Positions 35,046 through 43,507 of a stretch of 64,000 nt of DNA are shown one piece after another. Each line of letters starts with the position of its first letter. Positions within the stretch are counted from its first letter, which is position 1. The stretch comes from Anabaena azotica FACHB-119. Lineage in GTDB: Bacteria; Cyanobacteriota; Cyanobacteriia; Cyanobacteriales; Nostocaceae. The DNA lies in the NCBI RefSeq assembly GCF_014697625.1, contig NZ_JACJSG010000043.1:1-64000 (forward strand), given 5' to 3'. Both the position numbers and the translations under genes were made by a program. Below the pieces are notes generated by a model, which saw nothing but the letters and a program-made list of their open reading frames with translations, searched no databases and was not told where the DNA came from.

Positions 35046-35176
35046 TAGTGGCGTGGTAAGACTAAAATGTGGCAATAGATTTGGAAAAAATTGAACGCAG
35101 ATGAACGCAGATAAACGCAGATGATTAAGATTTATATTTTTAGCTAATGCACTATTTTAGTCTAGACAGGCTACTA
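35046..35176. repeat. MITE-like element, family A, copy 3 (best preserved)
   Basis: Left end TAGTGGCGTGGTAAGACTAAA, right end TTTTAGTCTAGACAGGCTACTA. The core has three near-tandem GAACGCAGAT/AAACGCAGAT 10-mers, then GATTAAGAT. It is about 131 bp, with ends in inverted orientation. Confidence 0.8.
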
Positions 35177-35200
35177 CTAAAGGAATTTTATTTTTACTGC

Positions 35201-35788
35201 CTATTCCCTATCACCTGTTACCTGTCCCCTGTCACCTACTATAAAATCAAACTCTGATTGAATCAGCCAACGTCTACCATCATGAATTAACAATGTCAGT
35301 TTGTTAGCGGTAAACTCAAAATGTAGCTGACGCTGGGCAAACTCCGGCCAAGCAGCTTGAAAGTTTTGTTTTGTTAAGTCTCGAAACGCTACCGTCATAT
35401 GTGGTGCAAAAGGTCGCGTCTTGCCAACTTGGTCTACAATTTGCAAGTTGGTTTCCATCTGGGAAGCTAAATTTGCTTGCAAACTCAACAACTCTGGACT
35501 TCTCACCACATTGATATAGATAACACGAGGCGCAAAAGCAGCAAAGCCATTAAGTGTAACTGGTATTGGCTGCTGTTGGCTGGCGAACTCTCTTAAGGAT
35601 GTTTCTAGAGTTGATAGGTTATTATTTGCCCATGCAAAAGGCGGTTGCAGGGTAATATGTGGCGGCGACTTTTGCGCGTGACTACTAGCATAATTATCTG
35701 CAAAGTACTGCTTGATTTGGTTAGCGTAGTCTTGTATGTCTTGCGGCGGTAGCAAGGCGACGAAAAAACGGCTGATGGAATGATTCAA
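35201..35788 (-). CDS. 2'-5' RNA ligase-like (2H phosphoesterase) protein
   Basis: A 195-residue protein with the paired HxT motifs of the 2H superfamily: PPHITLQPPF about 44-53 and FAPHMTVAF about 128-136. The N-terminus SRFFVALLPPQDIQ is typical of ThpR/LigT proteins, which hydrolyse or ligate 2',5' or cyclic phosphodiester RNA bonds. The last ten residues (GDRGQVTGDRE) come from a GGGACAGGTAACAGG-type repeat, so the natural C-terminus is probably shorter. Confidence 0.85.
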   Translation of the reverse strand: MNHSISRFFVALLPPQDIQDYANQIKQYFADNYASSHAQKSPPHITLQPPFAWANNNLSTLETSLREFASQQQPIPVTLNGFAAFAPRVIYINVVRSPELLSLQANLASQMETNLQIVDQVGKTRPFAPHMTVAFRDLTKQNFQAAWPEFAQRQLHFEFTANKLTLLIHDGRRWLIQSEFDFIVGDRGQVTGDRE

Positions 35789-35865
35789 AATTTAAAAGGG
35801 GAACTAGTTAAATTAATTGGTACTCCACCTTGTAAAACATATCATTTCCAGAGGTTACAAGTACA

Positions 35866-36132
35866 ATGCCGACTTTTGTCAAGATAGAAGAGGGAAAGGT
35901 TGATAAGTCTACCTTTGATCAATACGTACCTGCCCATCAAGCTTATGTAAAAGATTTAATTGCCAAAGGACACAAAGCCAAAACAGGTTATTGGGCGCAA
36001 CTCGGCGGCGGGATGTTGGTATTTGAAGCCGCTTCAATGACAGAAGCTGAGGCCATTGTCGCGGCTGATCCCTTGGTAAAGAACGGTTGCGTTAAATATA
36101 AGCTTTACGAATGGAAAATTGTGGTCGAATAA
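35866..36132 (+). CDS. YciI-family protein
   Basis: An 88-residue protein with the YCII-related ferredoxin-like alpha+beta fold: TFDQYVPAHQAYVKDLIAKG carries the family His, then GGMLVFEAASMTEAEAIVAADPL carries the conserved Asp-Pro, then YKLYEWKIVVE. Members have been proposed as small enzymes or dimeric binding proteins; no reaction is assigned here. The SRP RNA gene follows on the same strand. Confidence 0.88.
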   Translation: MPTFVKIEEGKVDKSTFDQYVPAHQAYVKDLIAKGHKAKTGYWAQLGGGMLVFEAASMTEAEAIVAADPLVKNGCVKYKLYEWKIVVE

Positions 36133-36156
36133 CTCACAGTTACGCAAAAGTGATGT

Positions 36157-36162
36157 TATACT
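36157..36162 (+). promoter_or_regulatory. -10 element of the SRP RNA gene
   Basis: TATACT lies 8 bases before the first paired base of the SRP RNA. No convincing -35 is seen at standard spacing. Confidence 0.5.
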
Positions 36163-36170
36163 AAATTTAG

Positions 36171-36262
36171 ACCTGGATCTATGCGGCTGCAACGCCTAAA
36201 CCTTGTCAGGACCGGAAGGTAGCAGCAACACGGGATGCTTGTGGTAGGCGTAGTCTCCGGGT
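36171..36262 (+). ncRNA. ffs: Signal recognition particle RNA (4.5S, small bacterial type)
   Basis: The apical domain is unmistakable: TTGTCAGGACCGGAAGGTAG followed by CAGCAACACGGGAT. The termini ACCTGGA and TCTCCGGGT pair. It works with Ffh to target membrane proteins. Ends are placed by pairing, so they may be a few bases off. Confidence 0.95.
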
Positions 36263-36291
36263 CGCCCTATTTTTAGGAGCTATCAGCAGCA

Positions 36292-36696
36292 ATGCCTGGT
36301 TTTGGAGATATTGTTCAGAAAGCTTTTTACCTTGGTGTCGGGTTAGCTTCTTACGCAGGTGAGAAAGCAGTTTCTGCTAGTGGTAAACTAAGCGAATTTA
36401 AACTAAGTGAACTGCGATCGCAAATCCAAAAACTGGCAGATGAAATGGTTGCCAAGGGTGAAATGACCACAGAAGAAGCCCGTCGCTTCGTGGAAGACAT
36501 GATGAAGCAAGCCCAGCAGCCACCAGCCCCAGCTGAGTCTCCAGAAAAGTCACCAGCTTCCGAACCTCGTCGCATTGAAATCTTAGAGGAAAACGAAGAA
36601 CCAACGGTGAAAGAAGCATCAACAGAAAATGTCGATAAGCTCCGCCAACAAGTGCTAGAACTGCAAGAAGAGTTAAAAAGATTGCAAAAAGAGTAA
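36292..36696 (+). CDS. Phasin-like small helical protein
   Basis: A 134-residue protein: an amphipathic N-terminal part (MPGFGDIVQKAFYLGVGLAS), a helical segment LSELRSQIQKLADEMVAKGEMTTEEARRFVEDMMKQ split by charged residues, a Pro/Ala/Glu-rich linker (about 75-105) and a C-terminal coiled coil ending LQEELKRLQKE. This matches phasin/PhaF-like conserved cyanobacterial proteins. Whether this strain stores polyhydroxyalkanoate cannot be told from the window. Confidence 0.65.
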   Translation: MPGFGDIVQKAFYLGVGLASYAGEKAVSASGKLSEFKLSELRSQIQKLADEMVAKGEMTTEEARRFVEDMMKQAQQPPAPAESPEKSPASEPRRIEILEENEEPTVKEASTENVDKLRQQVLELQEELKRLQKE

Positions 36697-36935
36697 AGAG
36701 TGCCGAGTGCAAACTTTTTATTTGTCAATAATAGTTTACTAGCTTCACGGGTTATCTTGATTTACCATAGAGCTATCAACTTTTTACCTCCAGCCTCAGC
36801 AGTTAGTATAGGTTAAGCTTGCTGTGCTACTACCGAGTCAAGAATCTATAATATATGGGAACTAGGGTGTACTTTAGTGACTCCAGGTAAGTAGCACTAT
36901 ACGTCCTATTTTAACTAAGCTAGGGCGTTAAGTTT

Positions 36936-37331
36936 ATGGATCAATGGCAAAAAGATTTGATAGAAATGGTAGAAACCGTGGCCGATGAAGTAGAACGTTT
37001 CTTCCAGGGAATGGGTGAAATGGTAGATGCCTTTTTTGAGCTAACAGAAGAATTTACTGAACAAGTACAGAACACTTTTGGTACTGACGTTGAGCAGTAT
37101 TTACAGGATATCACTGAGCCAATTCTGGATATATACTGGGAACTGGAAGATGTTGTCGCAGATGTTGATCCTGGGTTTCCTTATTCAGTTGAAGCGACGA
37201 CAGAACAAAATCCAGCTTGTATAGGTTGTAGCAATTATCACGGTCATGTGTATGGTGGTAATTTGTTAGTCTGTGGTATGCACCCTCATGGATGGGATGA
37301 TGGGAATTGTCCTGATTGGGAGAAGGAGTAG
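36936..37331 (+). CDS. Conserved cyanobacterial protein with a C-terminal Cys/His cluster
   Basis: A 131-residue acidic protein. The first 85 residues form helices (DLIEMVETVADEVERFF; VDAFFELTEEFTEQV). The C-terminal 40 residues carry C-x2-C (ACIGCSNYHGH), a further Cys (LLVCGMHPHGW) and a last one (NCPDW), with several His, likely a metal site. No named function is known to me. It sits between the phasin-like gene and queF with separate spacers. Confidence 0.65.
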   Translation: MDQWQKDLIEMVETVADEVERFFQGMGEMVDAFFELTEEFTEQVQNTFGTDVEQYLQDITEPILDIYWELEDVVADVDPGFPYSVEATTEQNPACIGCSNYHGHVYGGNLLVCGMHPHGWDDGNCPDWEKE

Positions 37332-37485
37332 TATTGTAGGGGACAGGTTATAGGTAACAGGTTACAGGTAACAATGTAAGGAGTAGTAGTGTAGGGGACA
37401 GGTTACAGGTAACAGTGTTAAGTGATGGGTGGTGAATGTTAAGTTATTAGTGATGGGTCTTGACATTTATTTGGACTAATAATTT

Positions 37486-37896
37486 ATGAGTAATTCTTCA
37501 CCGGAAATTGTATCTCAGCCTGACCAGGAACCTAAGTATGGCGAACGCAACATTGCGGAAGGACAACTAATTACTTTTCCTAATCCGCGTGTAGGTAGGC
37601 GATACGATATTAATATTACTTTGCCGGAATTTACCTGTAAGTGTCCGTTTTCCGGTTATCCTGACTTTGCCACAATTCATATTACCTATGTGCCTGATGA
37701 GCGTGTCGTAGAATTGAAGGCTCTGAAGCTATATATTAACAGTTATCGCGATCGCTACATTTCTCACGAAGAATCAGCTAACCAAATTCTCGACGATTTT
37801 GTTGCAGCTTGTGATCCCTTAGATGTCACCGTCAAAGCTGATTTTAGCCCTCGTGGAAACGTTCATACCGTCGTGGAAGTGCGACATATCAAGTAA
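37486..37896 (+). CDS. queF: NADPH-dependent preQ0 reductase QueF
   Basis: Reduces 7-cyano-7-deazaguanine to preQ1 for queuosine in tRNA. A 136-residue type-I (short) QueF with the nucleophilic Cys in TCKCPFSGYPDF and the NADPH-binding motif ELKALKLYINSYRDR, ending in the family's D-x-T-V region and VEVRHIK. Other queuosine genes are not adjacent. A G-rich tandem and a heptamer array separate it from acsF. Confidence 0.95.
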   Translation: MSNSSPEIVSQPDQEPKYGERNIAEGQLITFPNPRVGRRYDINITLPEFTCKCPFSGYPDFATIHITYVPDERVVELKALKLYINSYRDRYISHEESANQILDDFVAACDPLDVTVKADFSPRGNVHTVVEVRHIK

Positions 37897-37947
37897 GAGG
37901 GACTGGGGACTGGGGAAAGGGGAAGGGGGAAAGGGGAAAGAAACTAA

Positions 37948-37977
37948 TGATAACTGATAACTGATAACTGATAACTG
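37948..37977. repeat. Heptamer array (ATAACTG)x4 upstream of acsF
   Basis: Four units of ATAACTG in the sense orientation of acsF, preceded by a GGGGACTGGGGAAAGGGG-type G-rich stretch (37898-37940) after the queF stop. Confidence 0.8.
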
Positions 37978-38096
37978 TCCCCTGTCCCCTGACAAATCTC
38001 TATCTTTATTTTGTTTTAAATTATTTAACTGTTTTTCTCAATCGAATATATATGATTATATAACTATAGAGAGATTTAATTGTCTAAAGGAGTCTC

Positions 38097-39173
38097 ATGG
38101 TTAATTCGCTGACAACTCCAGAACCGCAAACGCTAAAGCCGGGTGTGAAAGCGCCAATGCAGGAGACGTTACTCACCCCTCGGTTTTACACTACCGACTT
38201 TGATGCAGTGGCGAATTTAGATATTTCCGCCAATGAGACTGAGATTAGGGCAATTGTTGAAGAATTGCGTGCTGACTACAACCGCCATCATTTTGTCCGT
38301 GATGAGGAATTTAAACAGTCTTGGGATCATATTACAGGGGAAAAGCGCCGCGCCTTCATTGACTTTTTAGAACGTTCTTGTACCTCGGAGTTTTCGGGAT
38401 TTCTCCTATTTAAGGAATTATCCCGCCGTATCAAGTCCCGAAATCCTCTGTTAGGGGAAGCTTTTGAATTTCTGGCGCGGGATGAGGCGCGTCATGCAGG
38501 ATTTTTGAATAAATCAATGTCCGATATGCGGCTATCCTTGGACTTAAATTATCTGACCAAAAATCGCACATATACCTTTTTCCCGCCAGAGTGGGTTATT
38601 TACACAGTCTACCTATCGGAAAAAATAGGTTATTGGCGCTATATTTTGGTGCATCAGCATATGCAGGAACATCCTGAATATCAATTTTATCCGCTATTTC
38701 GCAAGTTTGAAAGCTGGTGTCAGGATGAAAACCGACATGGGGATTTCTTTAAGGCATTATTGCGATCGCAATCTTCATTGTGGAAAAATTGGCAAGCGCG
38801 GTTATGGGTACGCTTCTTCCTGTTGACTGTGTTCGCTACCCATACTATGACAGTATTTGAACGCGCTTCATTTTACGAATCGATTGGGATTCATCCGCGC
38901 AAATACAACAACAGAGTCATTCAAGAGACAAATAACACCTCAGCCAGAGCATTTCCTGTCATCTTGAATACCAACCACCCGGAATTTTTCTGGCGCTTAG
39001 AACAGTGTTCAGTCAATAACCTGAAACTAGCAGCCATTAAAAACAACAAACTCCCCAACTTTATCAAATTTTTTCAAAGAATACCGCCTGCGATCGCCAT
39101 CTTCTGGAATATGCTGAGACTTTACCTCATCAAACCCATCGACACCGAAGCCACACGCGGAACGGTTCTTTAG
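38097..39173 (+). CDS. acsF: Mg-protoporphyrin IX monomethyl ester oxidative cyclase (AcsF/ChlA)
   Basis: Oxygen-dependent formation of ring E in chlorophyll synthesis, at the thylakoid membrane. A 358-residue diiron protein with the two ligand sets: Glu in SEFSGFLLFKEL, E-x-x-R-H in LARDEARHAGF, a Glu in YLSEKIGYW and D-E-N-R-H in WCQDENRHGDF. AAAGGAG lies before the ATG. The N-terminal segment LKPGVKAPMQETLLTPRFYTTDFD is family-typical. The stop codon lies inside the first unit of a TTTAGGGG tandem. Confidence 0.97.
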   Translation: MVNSLTTPEPQTLKPGVKAPMQETLLTPRFYTTDFDAVANLDISANETEIRAIVEELRADYNRHHFVRDEEFKQSWDHITGEKRRAFIDFLERSCTSEFSGFLLFKELSRRIKSRNPLLGEAFEFLARDEARHAGFLNKSMSDMRLSLDLNYLTKNRTYTFFPPEWVIYTVYLSEKIGYWRYILVHQHMQEHPEYQFYPLFRKFESWCQDENRHGDFFKALLRSQSSLWKNWQARLWVRFFLLTVFATHTMTVFERASFYESIGIHPRKYNNRVIQETNNTSARAFPVILNTNHPEFFWRLEQCSVNNLKLAAIKNNKLPNFIKFFQRIPPAIAIFWNMLRLYLIKPIDTEATRGTVL

Positions 39174-39324
39174 GGGTTTAGGGGTTTAGGGGTTTAGGGG
39201 TTTAGGGGGATAGGGGTTTAGGGGAAAGAATGAAGATAATTTTCTCCCTACACCCTCACACCCTCACACCCTCACACCCTTACACCCTTATACCCTTATA
39301 CCCTTATACCCTCACACCCTCACA
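39170..39324. repeat. G-rich (TTTAGGGG)n and C-rich (CACACCCT)n arrays between acsF and glgA
   Basis: 39170-39222 contains five or more TTTAGGGG units, each with a run of four or more G. 39246-39324 is a run of CACACCCT/TATACCCT units. Both genes end in this block, which can form G-quadruplex structures on either strand. No standard terminator is seen. Confidence 0.8.
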
Positions 39325-40743
39325 CTATTGAGTCAAGACTAACTCTGGTTGTGAGGTTTCTGGTTCTTCTGGTAAGCCGTACATCGACCGATAGAGTCTG
39401 TCGTATTCCTTGGCTGATTTGTCCCAGCTAAAGTCCTGACTCATTCCCCGCTTTTGTAGTTCTGTCCATTGGGGTTTGTAGCGGAAGCCTTCCCAAGCGC
39501 GAATCATGCAGGTAAATAAGTCTAGCGGTTCGTAGCGGTCGAAGCAATAGCCTGTACCTGCGCCATTGGTGGGGTCGTGGTGGGATACGGTGTCAACTAA
39601 GCCTCCGGTGCGGCGGACGATGGGGATGGAACCATAGCGTAGAGCCATCATTTGACTGATACCGCATGGTTCAAAGCGGCTAGGCATTAAGAAAGCATCA
39701 GAACCGGCGTAGATGCGGCGGGATAGGGCATCATTATACAACAGGTAAGTTGCCATGCGTCCGGGGTAGCGGGATGCTAATTGCCACATCTGGGTTTCGT
39801 AATTGCGATCGCCTGTTCCTAACAAGACAAACTGGGCATCAGTATAAGCCATGAAGCGATCGAGCATTTGGATAACTAAATCCAAACCTTTTTGTTCAAC
39901 TAACCTTGTCACCATGCCAATCAAAAAGGCATTGCGGTTAACTTCTAACCCCATTTCGTCTTGCAAAGCGACTTTGTTGGCTTTGCGTTTATCTAAAGTA
40001 TCAACCGTGAAGGTTTGGGCAATATACTTATCTGTTGCTGGGTCGTAAACTTCCGTATCTATACCGTTGACAATTCCCGATAGTTTCCCACTGATAAAGG
40101 ATAACAAACCTTCGATTTTTTCCCCGTAAGCAGGGGTTTTGATTTGCTCGGCGTAGGTGGGGGACACTGTATTCACCCTGTCGGCAAACTGCACGGCTGC
40201 GGCCATTGTATTGTGTCCCTGCATATACCAAGGACACCAAGTAATTTTTTCTAAATACCAACGCCAAGGGCCTTGATAAGCCAAATTGTGAATTGTGAAG
40301 ACTGTAGTAATATCTGGTGATTGGTGCATCCACACAGGAATCATCCCTGTGTGCCAATCGTGACAGTGAATAATATCTGGCTTCCAGTAATTCCAGCAGA
40401 ACTCAGCCGCACCATTGGCAAAGAAAGTGAAGCGCCAGTCTTCATCATCTCCCCCATAAATCTTTCGGGGGTCGAAAGCTGGATGTCCAAATAAATACAA
40501 GGGAACGTCAGTACCAGGGAGAACCGTTTCGTAGACTGCAAAGTCCTGAAACATGGCATATCCCCGCCACACTGGCTCTTGGGGAATTTCCATTTTATCT
40601 GGCAAAAAGCCGTAATAGGGCAAGAAAATCCGCACATCATGCCCCATTTTTTTCAAGACTTTGGGTAATGCGCCGACAACATCACCCATCCCCCCTACTT
40701 TGGCAATGGGTGCTGCTTCTGCTGCTACAAATAGAATCCGCAT
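39325..40743 (-). CDS. glgA: Glycogen synthase GlgA (ADP-glucose type)
   Basis: Elongates alpha-1,4-glucan from ADP-glucose. The 472-residue GT5 enzyme begins MRILFVAAEAAPIAKVGGMGDV, where KVGGMGD is the ADP-glucose motif, has HCHDWHTGMIPVWM and TVFTIHNLAYQG, and the donor-side EPCGISQMMALRYGSIP and RRTGGLVDTV. The Met at 40743 gives the family N-terminus; the longer frame adds ten unrelated residues. Overall it resembles the GlgA1 type of cyanobacteria by recollection of the Synechocystis sequence. Confidence 0.96.
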   Translation of the reverse strand: MRILFVAAEAAPIAKVGGMGDVVGALPKVLKKMGHDVRIFLPYYGFLPDKMEIPQEPVWRGYAMFQDFAVYETVLPGTDVPLYLFGHPAFDPRKIYGGDDEDWRFTFFANGAAEFCWNYWKPDIIHCHDWHTGMIPVWMHQSPDITTVFTIHNLAYQGPWRWYLEKITWCPWYMQGHNTMAAAVQFADRVNTVSPTYAEQIKTPAYGEKIEGLLSFISGKLSGIVNGIDTEVYDPATDKYIAQTFTVDTLDKRKANKVALQDEMGLEVNRNAFLIGMVTRLVEQKGLDLVIQMLDRFMAYTDAQFVLLGTGDRNYETQMWQLASRYPGRMATYLLYNDALSRRIYAGSDAFLMPSRFEPCGISQMMALRYGSIPIVRRTGGLVDTVSHHDPTNGAGTGYCFDRYEPLDLFTCMIRAWEGFRYKPQWTELQKRGMSQDFSWDKSAKEYDRLYRSMYGLPEEPETSQPELVLTQ

Positions 40744-40830
40744 GGTATTTTTTGTTTCCCCAATTCTGATCAAAAATTCTTAATTCGTAACTAATTATAG
40801 GTTACATCTTTTACTATTTTTTAACGTTAT

Positions 40831-41014
40831 TGAGTTCGTAGTGTTCGCGTAGCGTCTCGTAGAGAGGACTTTAGTCCTCTCTTCATTCGCGTGGCTTGTC
40901 GTATACAGATGCTACACATGATTGAGTTCGTAGTGTTCGCGTAGCGTCTCGTAGAGAGGACTTTAGTCCTCTCTTCATTCGCGTAGCGTGTCGTATACAG
41001 ACGCTACACGCAAA
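40831..41014. repeat. Tandem 92-bp duplication
   Basis: Two head-to-tail copies starting TGAGTTCGTAGTGTTCGCGT at 40831 and 40923. They differ at a few positions in the last third (GTGGCTTG against GTAGCGTG). Each contains an AGAGAGGACTTTAGTCCTCTCT palindrome-like hairpin. Confidence 0.85.
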
Positions 41015-41060
41015 CTACAAACCTTAATTTGGGTAATTCCAGATAAAAATATGCGAAATG

Positions 41061-41179
41061 TTGTAGCGTGTCAAGACTAAAATATGGTAACAAATTCGGA
41101 AAAAATTGAACGCAGATAAACGCAGATGATTAAGATGAGCGATTTTTCGCTAATGCACTTTAGCCTTACCAAGCTAGTA
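41061..41179. repeat. MITE-like element, family A, copy 4
   Basis: Left end TTGTAGCGTGTCAAGACTAAA, core with GAACGCAGATAAACGCAGAT and GATTAAGAT, and right end TTTAGCCTTACCAAGCTAGTA. It is about 119 bp. Confidence 0.7.
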
Positions 41180-41425
41180 GGGTGTGTCAGTAGGAGAAAC
41201 GCTAGCTATAATCACGAATATTTATTAATGATGTAGTCTGGGAAGTTTGGTATTTAAAAAGGACTAAAGTCCTTACTACAAACTATGGGGAATTTCTAAA
41301 TTTTATATCTTGCACTTTCTACATAAGCAGGTGGTGGGCATTGCCCACCCTACTAAATCTTAACCTGATCAATAATTCGTAATTTTGTGATTTTTATATC
41401 AATAATTACGAATTACTAAAGTTGC

Positions 41426-42397
41426 TTAAGAACCGCGTTGGATCTCTGCAAAGATAGCTTCTAAAATTGCTTGCGCTCCCTGTTCCCGCAGGCGTTCGGC
41501 TAATTGTTTACCAATTGCTTCTGCATCACTAGCAGCGCCGGAAATGGTGTCTTTAACTAAGTTCTGTCCGTCTACGCTGGCAACTACACCTGTGAGGATT
41601 AATTCCTCACCGTTAATTTCTGTATCTACACCGATGGGTACTTGACAACCGCCTTCTAAACTGCGGAGAAAAGAGCGTTCTGCTAAACAGCGATCGCGTG
41701 TTTCCGGGTGTTCAATCGCCTTCAGCAATGATATCAGTTCTGTATCATTAGCACGGCATTCTATCCCCAAAGCGCCTTGTCCAACGGCGTGGAGAGACAC
41801 TTCCTTGGGGAGGACTTGGTGAATGCGATCGCCCATTCCCAAACGCTGTAACCCAGCCGCCGCTAAAATTAGAGCATCATACTCACCAGCATCTAATTTA
41901 GCTAACCTTGTATTCAAATTTCCCCGCACATCCTTAAATGTCAAGTGGGGGAATTTGTGGCGTAACTGCGCCAAGCGTCGCAGTGATGATGTCCCAACTA
42001 CTGCGCCTTCTGGGAGAGTATCAATTTGCTTATCCTGAAACTTTTCATGCACCACCAACGCATCGGCGGGGTTTTCCCGTTCTGTAATGGCGGCTAGTGC
42101 TAAACCTTCGGGTAAGTTAGTCGGCAAATCTTTCAGGGAATGAACAGCAAAATCAATCTCCTCATTCAGCATTCCCACTTCCAGTTCTTTGGTGAAGAGT
42201 CCTTTATCGCCGATTTTGGCTAGTGCTACATCAAGGATTTTGTCGCCTTGGGTAGACATGGTGTGGACTTCAAAATTGATATCTGGGAAACTATTTTGTA
42301 ATTGTTCTCTAACCCAGTATGTCTGAACTAGAGCGAGTTGACTTTTGCGAGAACCAATACGGATTGTGCGTTTAGCACTGGAAACAACTGAAGTCAT
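41426..42397 (-). CDS. hemC: Porphobilinogen deaminase (hydroxymethylbilane synthase)
   Basis: Joins four porphobilinogens into hydroxymethylbilane on the common tetrapyrrole route to haem, chlorophyll, bilins and cobalamin. The 323-residue protein has the catalytic Asp in AVHSLKDLPT, the Arg-rich VGTSSLRRLAQL and the dipyrromethane-cofactor Cys in LEGGCQVPIGV. I chose the Met at 42397; a longer frame adds 13 residues not seen in the family. It stands alone on this strand. Confidence 0.97.
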   Translation of the reverse strand: MTSVVSSAKRTIRIGSRKSQLALVQTYWVREQLQNSFPDINFEVHTMSTQGDKILDVALAKIGDKGLFTKELEVGMLNEEIDFAVHSLKDLPTNLPEGLALAAITERENPADALVVHEKFQDKQIDTLPEGAVVGTSSLRRLAQLRHKFPHLTFKDVRGNLNTRLAKLDAGEYDALILAAAGLQRLGMGDRIHQVLPKEVSLHAVGQGALGIECRANDTELISLLKAIEHPETRDRCLAERSFLRSLEGGCQVPIGVDTEINGEELILTGVVASVDGQNLVKDTISGAASDAEAIGKQLAERLREQGAQAILEAIFAEIQRGS

Positions 42398-42702
42398 AAA
42401 ACAATATGTCAAACCAGGCGATAATTTCACTCTCATCTAGACTACCGCAGTGGGTGACTATCTGATTGGTTCGGTAGGATGCAAATTAACTTTATTTTGG
42501 TCTTTCTTTACACTCTTTTACATTATTTATAATTACTCAACATATTCTGAGTTAGAGGTGAGAGTTTAGAGGCGAGGATTTTATATCAATTCACAATTCG
42601 CAATTAATAGTAGGGCGCTGCACTGCCCACCAAAACCATAATACGGTGGGCAATGCAGCGCCCTACGTAGATATAAATATATTTCTTGAATTTTAAATTA
42701 TC
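42398..42702. other. Spacer between hemC and the LprI-like gene
   Basis: Promoter-bearing AT-rich sequence near hemC and one inverted-repeat element (42611-42665). Nothing else is recognised. Confidence 0.5.
42611..42665. repeat. Short inverted-repeat element (TAGGGCGCTGCA ends)
   Basis: TAGGGCGCTGCACTGCCCACC and its near-exact inverse flank 13 bases, giving a 21-bp stem with one mismatch. The inner GGTGGGCA part recurs at about 25886-25904 and 41333-41352. Confidence 0.8.
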
Positions 42703-43125
42703 CTACCGATCTGGTTTCAGATATTCTTGTAATTGTTGAGTACGTTGTTTTGTTAGTCTTTCTAAGCAAATGACATAAACACTAGGTGCAATGCTTCCCC
42801 CTTCATAAGCGCTTCTCTCAAACTCACAGCTACTATCACGAAACTTAATCCATGCTTGCTGTGCAGCAATTAATTTTTGTTGTCTAGGACGTTCTAACTT
42901 TGGTAAAAGTTGTTTATACACCTGATTTAATTTTTTATCAGCACTCTCATAAGACAATTGGGAACAGCGATTAATTTCAAGTTGAGTTTGTGGAAGATTG
43001 CAATTGACCTTTTGCGCTACAACTATTGGCTTTGCCATTGTGGTGGCGGGAACAAACAAAATGCAGCAAGCGAGGAGAGGGAAGAGGGAACAGGTTACAG
43101 GGGACAGGTTGAGAGAGATTTTCAT
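42703..43125 (-). CDS. Exported LprI-type protein (DUF1311)
   Basis: A 140-residue protein with a signal peptide (about 1-31, ending TMA-K). The mature domain shows the lysozyme-inhibitor LprI-type pattern: C-x8-E-I-N-R-C, A-D-K-K-L-N-Q-V-Y, Q-Q-A-W-I-K-F-R-D-S-S-C-E-F and a last Cys in VICLERL, so two disulfides are likely. Proteins of this type are often periplasmic; lysozyme inhibition is known only for some members. Confidence 0.8.
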   Translation of the reverse strand: MKISLNLSPVTCSLFPLLACCILFVPATTMAKPIVVAQKVNCNLPQTQLEINRCSQLSYESADKKLNQVYKQLLPKLERPRQQKLIAAQQAWIKFRDSSCEFERSAYEGGSIAPSVYVICLERLTKQRTQQLQEYLKPDR

Positions 43126-43507
43126 GGGTAAGGGAGATGAGGAAGTGGGGGGAGATGAGGGAGTAACCCACCCCTAGCCCCTCCCAGGAGGGGAACAGGG
43201 AGATGAGGGAGATCAACTATGGACTATGGACTATGGACTAATGACTAATGCAAAAAAATGTTACAATAATTAATTCTTCTCTAGGTTATGTGATTTTAGT
43301 TAACGATCACAAAGAAATTAGCTCAGAATGAGTAGAATAACAAATACAGAAACAAACTACCTATTTATGGATTAGCTACCCCAAAACTATAGACTCTATT
43401 TTAAGTCCTCAGCTATTTTAGAATTGTGCTGCTGAGGCATACCAGTCGAAATCAAGCAATCAAGTCCACATTACATCAATTAAACAAAGAAGCTCCCACT
43501 AATCATA
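43126..43507. other. Spacer and probable infC leader
   Basis: 43150-43210 carries CCCCTCCCAGGAGGGG-type repeats as near 7380, then a GGACTATGGACTATG tandem (43216-43245). From 43250 to 43507 is AT-rich, with no repeat, and should hold the promoter and leader of infC. I did not find a recognisable regulatory fold. Confidence 0.5.

Larger units (their letters stand above)
40744..41425. other. Repeat-filled spacer upstream of glgA
   Basis: Holds a tandem 92-bp duplication (40831-41014), a family-A MITE (41061-41179), a half family-B end (TAGGGTGTGTCAGTAG at about 41178) and a GGTGGGCATTGCCCACC palindrome (about 41333-41352). The glgA promoter should be in 40744-40830. No gene. Confidence 0.65.
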
